Of a stretch of DNA of 31,964 nucleotides, positions 21,771 through 28,838 are shown in pieces. The stretch comes from CAYZUC01 sp964481705 (GTDB lineage: Bacteria; Bacillota; Clostridia; Lachnospirales; Lachnospiraceae), in NCBI GenBank assembly GCA_964481705.1, contig CAYZUC010000025.1, positions 1-31,964 on the forward strand, read 5' to 3'. The position numbers and the translations under genes were made by a program. The notes under the pieces were generated by a model. That model saw only the letters and a list, made by a program, of their open reading frames with translations, was not told the origin of the DNA and made no database searches. Each line of letters begins with the position of its first letter. Position 1 is the first letter of the stretch.

Positions 21771-23048
21771 CTACTGAATCTTACACCCATTTACATACTT
21801 TCCTTCTATTCTGCAATAGGGTTCCTGATAAATCAGTCGCTCCAATCGTTCCTGCAGATTCAACGTACGCATACTATGGATTAGACTATCATCCACTACA
21901 ACTGCATCCATCTCATAACCCTCCAGAAAGGAGCCTACCTTGCCAAAATAACTGCCTCCACCTAGCGTTGCTATATAGAACAAATCAGAAAAGACAAGTG
22001 GTTTTACGTTGCTGTCAACAAGTCTCCAATACATTTTTGATGCCTGCATGGCAATTGACATGGCCTTTGTCATAGACAAGGAGGAACCTCCTGCAACATC
22101 AGTTCCAAGTCCTACATGAAGTCCTGCTTCCAAGAATTTACGTATAGGAGCTATCCCCGATGAAACATTCATATTCGATTCCGGACAGTGAGCCACATAG
22201 GTACCATGTGCCTTTAACAGTGCAATCTCCTCTTCTCCACTGTATACACAATGGGCCATAATGGCCGGATATTCCTTATTGCCAAGTGCTTCGAATAATT
22301 CATAAGCTCCTGCATAGCTGCCAGCCGACGGCACCAATTCCCTTACCCATGCTACCTCTGATGGATTCTCAGACAAATGTGACTGAATACGTAAACCTCT
22401 TTCTTTACTTAAATGTGCAATTTTCTTCATAAGCTCATCCGAACAAGAAGGAATAAATCTCGGAGTCAAAATAGGCATCGTTCTTTTATACTTACCCTTA
22501 ATTTCCTGCAGCCATAATTCAGTATCTCGAATGGATGCCTCTGCGCTCTCCTCACACAATTCTTTTGAACCGTTACGATCCATATTGACTTTACCTACAT
22601 ACGTGATCAGCCCTGTCTCCTCCAGTTGATCCATCAGGACCTCGGTCGCTTCCCGATGTAATGTAGAGAAAATACACGCTCTTGTAGTATAACTCGTCTT
22701 CAAATCCTCTGTAAAGAATTGGTATGCTTTTGTTGCGTAATGTACATTCTCATATTTCGCTTCTTCCGGGAAGGTATTGGTCTGTAACCATTCCAATAGT
22801 TCCAAATCCATGCCAAGTCCGCGGAAGGTATATTGTGGCGCATGAACATGCAAATCTGTCATGCCTGGAATAATTAGTTTTCCAGAGTAATCAGAGAGCG
22901 ATAGTTCCTGATACTCTGTAGGAATCCTTGAAAAAACCCCTTTACATTTTCCATCCACACATACAAGATAGCTGTCTTCCATACAGCACAGCTCTCTGTT
23001 CTCCTTTGCATATGCAATATCACCCTTTACTATAAATCCTTGTCTCAT
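21771..23048 (-). CDS. guaD: Guanine deaminase
   Basis: The enzyme hydrolyses guanine to xanthine and ammonia (purine catabolism or salvage, cytoplasm). The 425-residue product is a metal-dependent amidohydrolase with the GuaD pattern: PGMTDLHVHAPQ (zinc His67 and His69), GMDLELLEWL and FPEE (79-96), TPRFIPSC (195-202), HLSEN with His224 and Glu227, HCVYS (His266), HCPESN and GLGTDVAGGSS (Asp317). The start overlaps the DUF3021 gene by 4 nt and has AGGAG 8 nt upstream. It lies between a LytTR-DUF3021 regulatory pair and the DUF3160 gene. No xanthine dehydrogenase or purine permease is beside it, so the link with the membrane genes is unusual. Confidence 0.92.
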   Translation of the reverse strand: MRQGFIVKGDIAYAKENRELCCMEDSYLVCVDGKCKGVFSRIPTEYQELSLSDYSGKLIIPGMTDLHVHAPQYTFRGLGMDLELLEWLQTNTFPEEAKYENVHYATKAYQFFTEDLKTSYTTRACIFSTLHREATEVLMDQLEETGLITYVGKVNMDRNGSKELCEESAEASIRDTELWLQEIKGKYKRTMPILTPRFIPSCSDELMKKIAHLSKERGLRIQSHLSENPSEVAWVRELVPSAGSYAGAYELFEALGNKEYPAIMAHCVYSGEEEIALLKAHGTYVAHCPESNMNVSSGIAPIRKFLEAGLHVGLGTDVAGGSSLSMTKAMSIAMQASKMYWRLVDSNVKPLVFSDLFYIATLGGGSYFGKVGSFLEGYEMDAVVVDDSLIHSMRTLNLQERLERLIYQEPYCRIEGKYVNGCKIQ

Positions 23049-23554
23049 TTTGTCTGCTCCTCTTCCACGGAATTATCATGATTCTTTTTCTTATAGGTCT
23101 CCAGAAGCTCCTCATACTTACGACCTTCCTTTCTGGTTCGTATGAGCATACCTGCCGTACTCCCCAAAAAGCAAATACCAAAGGAAAGCAGGAATCCAAT
23201 CCATCCTGGAAGAAAATCAACAGAGAACCATTCGAACACGATTATAAAAATAATCATGACTATCACAATACTCAAGAGTAATCCCATCACACGATATACG
23301 AGAAGCCATCTTTCAAAAATGCGTGCACACAGGAAAATCTGTATCAATGTCGATATCGTTATCGCCGTAATCCCAAGCTGAAGGAGTGTTGTAAAACTCA
23401 ATCCCTTATTTCCAAGCTGGTAGAAGGAGGAATACATTATTGCATCGTCCCCTTGCCATGCACCCAGCACGGAAACAAAGATCACCTCCAAGGTAAAAAT
23501 AAAATAAAATCGTGAAAAAAAGTCTAAATGTCGTGTATCGTTTCCCTGCATCAT
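23045..23554 (-). CDS. DUF3021-family membrane protein
   Basis: The 169-residue product has four predicted membrane helices (about 13-33, 55-76, 85-108 and 115-136) and a charged cytoplasmic tail (140-169). DUF3021 proteins are regularly encoded next to stand-alone LytTR regulators, as here, where the two genes overlap by 4 nt. The pair is thought to be regulatory, the membrane protein perhaps controlling the LytTR factor, but this is inference. GGGGG lies 4 nt upstream of the first ATG and 7 nt upstream of the second. Confidence 0.85.
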   Translation of the reverse strand: MMQGNDTRHLDFFSRFYFIFTLEVIFVSVLGAWQGDDAIMYSSFYQLGNKGLSFTTLLQLGITAITISTLIQIFLCARIFERWLLVYRVMGLLLSIVIVMIIFIIVFEWFSVDFLPGWIGFLLSFGICFLGSTAGMLIRTRKEGRKYEELLETYKKKNHDNSVEEEQTK

Positions 23555-23991
23555 TTCACCCCCAGTATCTTTTTAATCGTAACTGCATATTGTCTCGACA
23601 CCATTAGTTTCTCATTATTATTCATCGTAACAAGAATACGTCCATCCAAATCCGGTCGTAATGCCTTGATTTGATTGAAATTAATGATAGTGGATTTGCT
23701 CGCTCGAAAGAAGCCTTGCGACGATAACTGTTCTTCCAGTTCATATAGCTTCAATGGCGTTTCATATACTTCCTTCTTCGTATAGAAAAAAGTCTTCTTG
23801 TCGACAGTATCAATATAGAGAATGCCGGATGCATCCAGAATATAGGTTTCCTGTTCCTTCATACCGGTCAGCTTACTATTCATCACTCGTAGCATCGCAA
23901 GCAGCTTCAGTATCTCATCATTTGTCTCTTTGCAATGAATCGTAATCTCTGTCTCCTGCAAATTACGATCTTCATTTATTTGAATTTTCAA
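23551..23991 (-). CDS. Stand-alone LytTR-type DNA-binding regulator
   Basis: The 146-residue product has no receiver domain. Its C-terminal 95 residues are a LytTR DNA-binding domain with ILYIDTVDKKTFFYT, YELEEQLSSQGFFRASKSTIINFNQIK and MVSRQYAVTIKKIL. The N-terminal half begins with the KIQINEDRN pattern usual for small LytTR proteins paired with DUF3021. It starts at TTG (23991), with a run of six Gs 5 nt upstream; no ATG fits. A hairpin with a T-run ends only 17 nt before the start, so its expression depends on read-through or on a promoter inside the preceding gene. It is the first gene of the DUF3021-guaD group. Confidence 0.9.
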   Translation of the reverse strand: MKIQINEDRNLQETEITIHCKETNDEILKLLAMLRVMNSKLTGMKEQETYILDASGILYIDTVDKKTFFYTKKEVYETPLKLYELEEQLSSQGFFRASKSTIINFNQIKALRPDLDGRILVTMNNNEKLMVSRQYAVTIKKILGVK

Positions 23992-24008
23992 AGAATCCCC
24001 CCTTTACC

Positions 24009-24039
24009 AAAAAATCCTGACAGCCAAATGCTCTCAGGA
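24009..24039 (-). terminator. Terminator or attenuator before the LytTR gene
   Basis: On the minus strand TCCTGA (24034-24039) pairs with TCAGGA (24015-24020), extended by AGC/GCT after one mismatch, with a 5-nt loop and a run of six Ts. It follows the lysoplasmalogenase stop directly and ends 17 nt before the LytTR start. Confidence 0.7.
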
Positions 24040-24040
24040 C

Positions 24041-24706
24041 TCAATATAGCAGGCTTAACGCCAGTAGAAACATTCCATAGTAGTAAGTCGTAACGTTAAT
24101 TCCGTGAACACACCACGCTCTGTGTTTATAAAAGTATAAGAACAGAATCATATAATCTGAAATCAGAAATAAGGTCGCACCACAGGCAAGCAACACACGC
24201 TGCATGGAAATAACCTCTAAAACAAGCAATACACTCTTGCCAAACATCATCGATACAAAAAAAGAATACAGATAAACATAGGGTTTTAGCTTTCCAAGAA
24301 ACATACTTTTTTGATTTGTAATCCAGACGGTAATCAGAACGAAAACCACCGGAAAAGCAAAATCAAAGAGGGAAAGCTCCTGAAGTACCCAAAAGGATGT
24401 CACAAACACAACATGACCAAAAAGGAAGGAAAAAAGCCCTGTCATTAAAAATTTCTTATTAGAACTGCGGTTATATATTCCCAGAAACGCATCTCCGCAA
24501 AAGCACAGAATATAGCCGGGAAGCATACAGTAGAAAAAACGAACATGCGATCCCTGATAGGCACAATAAAAGCCCAATGCAAGATAAGCAGCACTGCATA
24601 TCATTTTACATGGAATGTAGTATTTTCGATATGTTTTTCGTATCAATACGAACAACAATAACGCAACCGGAACACTGTAAAGCAAAAATAATATTGCTTC
24701 CCTCAT
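24041..24706 (-). CDS. Lysoplasmalogenase (YhhN/TMEM86 family)
   Basis: The 221-residue protein is almost entirely hydrophobic, with about eight membrane helices. It has the YhhN landmarks: CKMICSAAY, CFCGDAFLGIY (68-78), FLFGHVVFV (94-102), ACGATLFLISDYMILF and the closing YYYGMFLLALSLL. Studied members hydrolyse the vinyl-ether bond of lysoplasmalogens, releasing an aldehyde. Plasmalogens occur in many anaerobic Clostridia, which makes this role plausible here. It starts 3 nt after the stop of the GGDEF gene, with a GAGG site inside that gene, so the two are translationally coupled. Confidence 0.83.
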   Translation of the reverse strand: MREAILFLLYSVPVALLLFVLIRKTYRKYYIPCKMICSAAYLALGFYCAYQGSHVRFFYCMLPGYILCFCGDAFLGIYNRSSNKKFLMTGLFSFLFGHVVFVTSFWVLQELSLFDFAFPVVFVLITVWITNQKSMFLGKLKPYVYLYSFFVSMMFGKSVLLVLEVISMQRVLLACGATLFLISDYMILFLYFYKHRAWCVHGINVTTYYYGMFLLALSLLY

Positions 24707-24709
24707 AAA

Positions 24710-26596
24710 TTACTCATCCTCACGAATCAGTTTATGATGCTCTTTCTTCTCGGCATACAGACACATATCACATAAATGAAGACATTCTTCATAGGAGGTG
24801 TCCTGTGTCACTCTGGTAAAATAATAGCCAATCGATGCACTAATCAGGTAGGGAACATCAGCCTCTTCATTAATTTTGCGTAGTTGAGCCTCAAACACAC
24901 GAATAAAGGATAAAATATCATCATGTGACTCTGCTGTAAAGGCAATCAAAAACTCATCACCACCGGTACGGGCTGCAACTGTCGCCACATCTGGAACACG
25001 ATTAATGGCACTGGCTATTGAGATAATTGCGAAATCTCCTGCGCCATGTCCATACGTATCATTAATCCCTTTCAGTCCATCCAAATCCATCTCAATAAGT
25101 GCCATATATCGGTCATCTCCGATTAATCCGGAGAATCTCTCACGTGTAATCATCTCAAATCCACGTCGATTATAGAGACCTGTCAGGTAATCCTTAACGC
25201 TCTTTTCCTCATTCTCTCGGATTAGCTTATGAAGGCAACGGCGATTATAGGACTCATTCAAAGCAATACTAATCGTAATCATCCAATTGTAATAAGAATA
25301 ATCAAAGGACTTCTCTTCGTAAAAAGTAACTGCAGTATAACCAAAAATATTATTTCCACTATGTAACAGCATAAAGAAATATGCCATTGGCTCATCACGT
25401 TGTAAATCTACCGGTATCAACTCGCGTCGACGAAATACCTCTTCTTTAATCCCATAGTCTACTTGATTGCGAAAATCCAACGTGAGAATCACATCACTGG
25501 TAAGATGAGAATAATCTCCTTTGCAAAGGAACAAAAGGAAATCCCGGTATCCACTCAGCATATTGATTGAATTGGATACTTCTGTGTGAATCTCCACAAG
25601 ATTATTACAATTACCCATGTTAATGCTAAAGTACGTCTGTCGTAACTGACTATAGTTTGTCCTGTTCTGTTGTTCAAACAGCCTAAATTTCTCTTGTCGT
25701 TCTTCCTCAATGCTTGGTCCAAATCCACACCCGCAGGAGCCACGAAACAAATAATCGGGTGTCAAATAGGTGTTCTGAGAAACTTCCTCCCCATTCAGAA
25801 CATGATAGATAATATCAACCGCACTCTCTCCCATTTTTTGAAAGTCAACCAAAACAGTAGTAATCTGAGGTACATACAGGTCTGCTTCCTTAATGCCATC
25901 ATAACCGGAAATGCAGACATCCTCCGGTATACGTATCCCACGCTTTGTCAATTCATTCGCAAGGGCCACTGCCATATAATCATTCGCACAAATAATCGCT
26001 TCCGGTATATTGTCCGGATTAGAATAGAAGAAGTCAACTGCTTCCGGACCCTTATCCATCCACATATCCGCGTAGAAAATCGTATTCTTTCGAATAGGAA
26101 GGTGATACTTCTCCATATCACGTTTAAAACAGGCGATACGGTTCTCAGAATCCTGATGGCCTGGGTAACCGGCCATTAAGCATATTCTTTTAAAACCATG
26201 CTTTAATACCATGTGATCAATGATACCACTTAGGGCTATCTTCTCATTGGTCAGAACATTGTAATACTTCGCCGTCGGAGTACGGACAGACACAACAGGA
26301 CACACTGCATATTTATCTATTTTTTCATATAATCGCTCTCTTAATTCCTCAACATCATAGCTGTCAGGAACGATAATAATACCATCCAGCTTTTCCAATG
26401 GTGCAAGATCAACAATTGCTTTCTCCTGCTCATCATAAATACTGTTACTATTATGATTTCCGAACGTGGTAAACACAGCCAGATCAAAGTCATATTTCTT
26501 TGCTTCTCTGGTCAGACCAGCAAATAAAGACTGTCGGAAATGTTCATCTGCCTTATTAGTAAAAACACCTATAGTCTTGCGATTCTGAAACAGCAT
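24710..26596 (-). CDS. LacI-type ligand-binding domain fused to diguanylate cyclase
   Basis: Residues about 7-285 of this 628-residue protein match the periplasmic-binding-like sensor domain of LacI/PurR regulators (TIGVFTNKAD, IICANDYMAVALANEL, ISGYDGIKEADLYVPQITTV), but no helix-turn-helix, signal peptide or membrane segment is present. After a SCGCG link (about 287-291) and a middle region (300-460, probably GAF-like), a GGDEF domain follows (465-625) with TGLYNRRGF, DLDGLKGINDTYGH and the intact GGDEF at 545-549. It should be a cytoplasmic enzyme making c-di-GMP from GTP in response to a small ligand, perhaps a sugar. The canonical RxxD inhibitory site is absent. The ATG at 26596 has GGAGG 6 nt upstream; farther in-frame starts precede the promoter's transcription start. 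Confidence 0.92.
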   Translation of the reverse strand: MLFQNRKTIGVFTNKADEHFRQSLFAGLTREAKKYDFDLAVFTTFGNHNSNSIYDEQEKAIVDLAPLEKLDGIIIVPDSYDVEELRERLYEKIDKYAVCPVVSVRTPTAKYYNVLTNEKIALSGIIDHMVLKHGFKRICLMAGYPGHQDSENRIACFKRDMEKYHLPIRKNTIFYADMWMDKGPEAVDFFYSNPDNIPEAIICANDYMAVALANELTKRGIRIPEDVCISGYDGIKEADLYVPQITTVLVDFQKMGESAVDIIYHVLNGEEVSQNTYLTPDYLFRGSCGCGFGPSIEEERQEKFRLFEQQNRTNYSQLRQTYFSINMGNCNNLVEIHTEVSNSINMLSGYRDFLLFLCKGDYSHLTSDVILTLDFRNQVDYGIKEEVFRRRELIPVDLQRDEPMAYFFMLLHSGNNIFGYTAVTFYEEKSFDYSYYNWMITISIALNESYNRRCLHKLIRENEEKSVKDYLTGLYNRRGFEMITRERFSGLIGDDRYMALIEMDLDGLKGINDTYGHGAGDFAIISIASAINRVPDVATVAARTGGDEFLIAFTAESHDDILSFIRVFEAQLRKINEEADVPYLISASIGYYFTRVTQDTSYEECLHLCDMCLYAEKKEHHKLIREDE

Positions 26597-26633
26597 GATA
26601 CCCCTCCAGTTACTAATCATTTTAACTGTATCT

Positions 26634-26662
26634 ATCATAATCTTTCCCGTATATTTCGTCAA
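26634..26662 (-). promoter_or_regulatory. Promoter of the GGDEF-lysoplasmalogenase unit
   Basis: TTGACG (26657-26662 on the minus strand), a 17-nt spacer and TATGAT (26634-26639) place the transcription start about 31 nt before the ATG at 26596. Confidence 0.65.
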
Positions 26663-26748
26663 TGATTTAGCAAGAATTGATAGAGACCGACATGCAGTTT
26701 TTCATTTCCTTCTCTTCAAGTTTTCTCTTCAACTTTTTAGAGTTCTTG

Positions 26749-26777
26749 TTGACAAGAAATTCGCATTATGATATAAA
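26749..26777 (+). promoter_or_regulatory. Strong promoter of tRNA-Trp
   Basis: A perfect TTGACA (26749-26754), a 17-nt spacer and TATAAA (26772-26777) lie 18 nt before the tRNA. Confidence 0.8.
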
Positions 26778-26795
26778 TAATAGGCAGGTCAAAAA

Positions 26796-26866
26796 AGGGG
26801 AATCATACAGCGGCAGTATCACGGTCTCCAAAACCGTTCACGGGAGTTCGAATCTCTCTTCCCCTG
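26796..26866 (+). tRNA. tRNA-Trp (anticodon CCA)
   Basis: All cloverleaf parts can be folded. The acceptor stem is AGGGGAA (26796-26802) with TTCCCCT (26859-26865). The D stem is ATAC/GTAT with loop AGCGGCA. The anticodon stem is ACGGT/ACCGT with loop CTCCAAA and anticodon CCA at 26828-26830. The T stem is GGGAG/CTCTC (one G-U pair) with loop TTCGAAT. The discriminator is G, as expected for tRNA-Trp. The length is 71 nt and the 3' CCA is not encoded, so it must be added. It has its own promoter and terminator and stands alone. Confidence 0.95.
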
Positions 26867-26870
26867 CTAG

Positions 26871-26900
26871 GAAGTCTTGATATTCAAGACTTCTTTTTTT
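26871..26900 (+). terminator. Terminator of tRNA-Trp
   Basis: GAAGTCTTG (26871-26879) pairs perfectly with CAAGACTTC (26885-26893) across a 5-nt loop, followed by seven Ts. The T-run touches the radA stop codon at 26899. In the other direction no T-run follows the stem. Confidence 0.9.
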
Positions 26901-28269
26901 ATGAAATAAGATCAATTGCGTCCGATACTGAGCGTACCCCAAGTAGTTCTATTCCCTTCAATCGATTCAGACTCTTCATGGACGACTCAGGTAAAACCAC
27001 CTTAGTGAATCCCAGTTTCTTCGCTTCCAAAACCCGCTGTTCCGGCATGGAAACCGCTCGCACTTCTCCACTTAATCCTATCTCTCCAAAAACAACCATT
27101 TTGTCATCTATGCTGCGATTCTTAAAGCTGCTCACAATTGCCATGACCATACCCAGATCAGTAGCTGGTTCTTGGATCTTAATTCCTCCCGCGATATTAA
27201 CATATGCATCGCAATTCGACAGTTGAATACCAACTCTCTTTTCCAGAACAGCCATCAGTAAATTCACACGATTAAAATCCGTTCCGGTAGCCTGACGTCT
27301 TGGAAATCCAAAATTTGTCTGGCACACCAGGGCCTGAATCTCGATCAATATAGGCCTGGTCCCCTCCATAGAGCACACAACCACTGCTCCTGTTGCATCC
27401 TCCGGTTTACCACTCAGCATAAATTCTGATGGATTCTCAACCTCCACCAGTCCTTCTTCTCTCATTTCAAACACGCCGATCTCATTTGTAGAGCCAAAGC
27501 GATTCTTCACCCCACGCAAAATACGATAGGAAGCATGCCTGTCTCCCTCGAAATACAATACGGCGTCCACCATATGCTCCAAGACCCTCGGTCCGGCTAC
27601 CGTTCCATCTTTTGTGACGTGCCCCACAATAAAAATAGATACCGTCATACCCTTGGCAAGCTGCAATAGAACCCCAGTTGACTCTCGCACCTGTGAAACA
27701 GACCCCGGAGCTGAGGATACATTCTCATTGTTCATTGTCTGAATAGAATCAATCACCACCATCTCTGGTTTGGTGCGTCGTATTACCTCTTCGATAACAC
27801 CCAAATCGGTCTCACAAAGTAAACAAAGCGTTTCCTGAAATTCACCAATTCTGTTTGCACGAATCTTGATTTGCTTTAACGATTCTTCTCCTGAAATATA
27901 GAGTATCTTATGGCCATCATCCGAAAGTTTCTTACATACCTGTAGTAAAAGAGTTGATTTACCAATACCCGGATCTCCTCCTACCAGCGTCAAGGAGCCC
28001 GGAACGATACCGCCTCCCAATACACGATCAAACTCCTGCATATGAGTGATGACCTTGTCCTCCTGCTCCATGGAAATCTCAGATAAGGTTACAGGCTCTG
28101 CCTGCCTTCTGCGTTCCTCCGCTTTACTACTACTACCTGAAGTCTTCTTAATTGTCTCTTCTACAAAGGTGTTCCATTCCTTGCACATCGGGCACTGTCC
28201 CAACCACTTGGTCGACTCATGCCCACAATTCTGACAGAAGTACACTGTCATTTCTTTCCCCTTAGCCAT
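26899..28269 (-). CDS. radA: DNA repair protein RadA/Sms
   Basis: RadA is a RecA-like helicase that extends D-loops and processes recombination intermediates. The 456-residue product has the N-terminal zinc finger (C12, C15, C26, C29), the ATPase core with Walker A GGDPGIGKST (97-106), the RadA-specific KNRFG (255-259), and a C-terminal Lon-protease-like domain (about 280-456) containing FGEIGLSGEVRAV. Length and motifs are standard. The ATG has GGAGG 5 nt upstream. It is the last gene of a minus-strand series from clpC; a hairpin at 28289-28316 between it and the upstream gene may limit read-through. Confidence 0.97.
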   Translation of the reverse strand: MAKGKEMTVYFCQNCGHESTKWLGQCPMCKEWNTFVEETIKKTSGSSSKAEERRRQAEPVTLSEISMEQEDKVITHMQEFDRVLGGGIVPGSLTLVGGDPGIGKSTLLLQVCKKLSDDGHKILYISGEESLKQIKIRANRIGEFQETLCLLCETDLGVIEEVIRRTKPEMVVIDSIQTMNNENVSSAPGSVSQVRESTGVLLQLAKGMTVSIFIVGHVTKDGTVAGPRVLEHMVDAVLYFEGDRHASYRILRGVKNRFGSTNEIGVFEMREEGLVEVENPSEFMLSGKPEDATGAVVVCSMEGTRPILIEIQALVCQTNFGFPRRQATGTDFNRVNLLMAVLEKRVGIQLSNCDAYVNIAGGIKIQEPATDLGMVMAIVSSFKNRSIDDKMVVFGEIGLSGEVRAVSMPEQRVLEAKKLGFTKVVLPESSMKSLNRLKGIELLGVRSVSDAIDLIS

Positions 28270-28288
28270 AATTCCTCCAACTCTATTT

Positions 28289-28316
28289 CAAAATAAGGGA
28301 GCCTCTAGGGCTCCCT
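28289..28316 (-). terminator. Hairpin between unknown gene and radA
   Basis: AGGGAGCC (28296-28303) pairs perfectly with GGCTCCCT (28309-28316); on the minus strand it is followed by TTATTTTG, a moderate T-run. It begins 5 nt after the stop of the gene at 28321 and may be a partial terminator. Confidence 0.65.
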
Positions 28317-28320
28317 CTTA

Positions 28321-28731
28321 CTATTTCCGGACTTCTACTTTTACCTCATTCGCTTCCGCCAGTTCTACGCTGATGCTAAGCTTACCTCCGAGATTTGTTT
28401 TCATCTTACCTGCGCTTACCCCATCCACAAAAACTTCATACTCTGTTTCATCTTCCAGACCAATGGTAATCTGCGCATCCTCATTCCCCTGTACCACAAA
28501 TTCCATTCCCTGCTCTGTTTCCCTCAAGTTGTTTACACTCGTACCCGGAACTGATTCATATACGAATAATCCGTTCTTTTCCAGCTTGGTCATTGATTTA
28601 AAGGTCTTAACCTTATAAGAATCGCCTGCGTGCTGAAAATCCTCCTTTTTCGCCTTGTCATCAAGTATATGATTGCCAAAGCTGATGGTACCATCCGACT
28701 CATTGCGAATCAACTCGTTCACTACTGACAT
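28321..28731 (-). CDS. Conserved unknown protein between clpC and radA
   Basis: The 136-residue product begins MSVVNELIRNESDGTISFGNH and has two parts: an N-terminal segment (1-55) and a beta-rich C-terminal segment (56-136) with GLFVYESVPGTSV, AQITIGLEDETEYEVFVDG and KMKTNLGGKLSISVELAE. From memory, close relatives occur in many Lachnospiraceae, sometimes labelled endosialidase without visible support; I see no catalytic pattern. It has no signal peptide or membrane segment. The start has AGGAGG 8 nt upstream. A TATAAT at 28782-28787 (minus) may be its own -10. The gene is certainly real; its role is open. Confidence 0.85.
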   Translation of the reverse strand: MSVVNELIRNESDGTISFGNHILDDKAKKEDFQHAGDSYKVKTFKSMTKLEKNGLFVYESVPGTSVNNLRETEQGMEFVVQGNEDAQITIGLEDETEYEVFVDGVSAGKMKTNLGGKLSISVELAEANEVKVEVRK

Positions 28732-28838
28732 TTTTCTGTCCTCCTGAAAGTTCCCGATTCACGGGGTTCGTTGCTACTATTATTATATAATACAAATCGA
28801 CAAGATACCATAGCAATTTCATAAATTAATTGTGAATA

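Noticed and set aside
25000..25040. c-di-GMP inhibitory site (RxxD) in the GGDEF protein
   Set aside because: An RVPD occurs, but 8 rather than 5 residues before GGDEF; the canonical positions are D and T.
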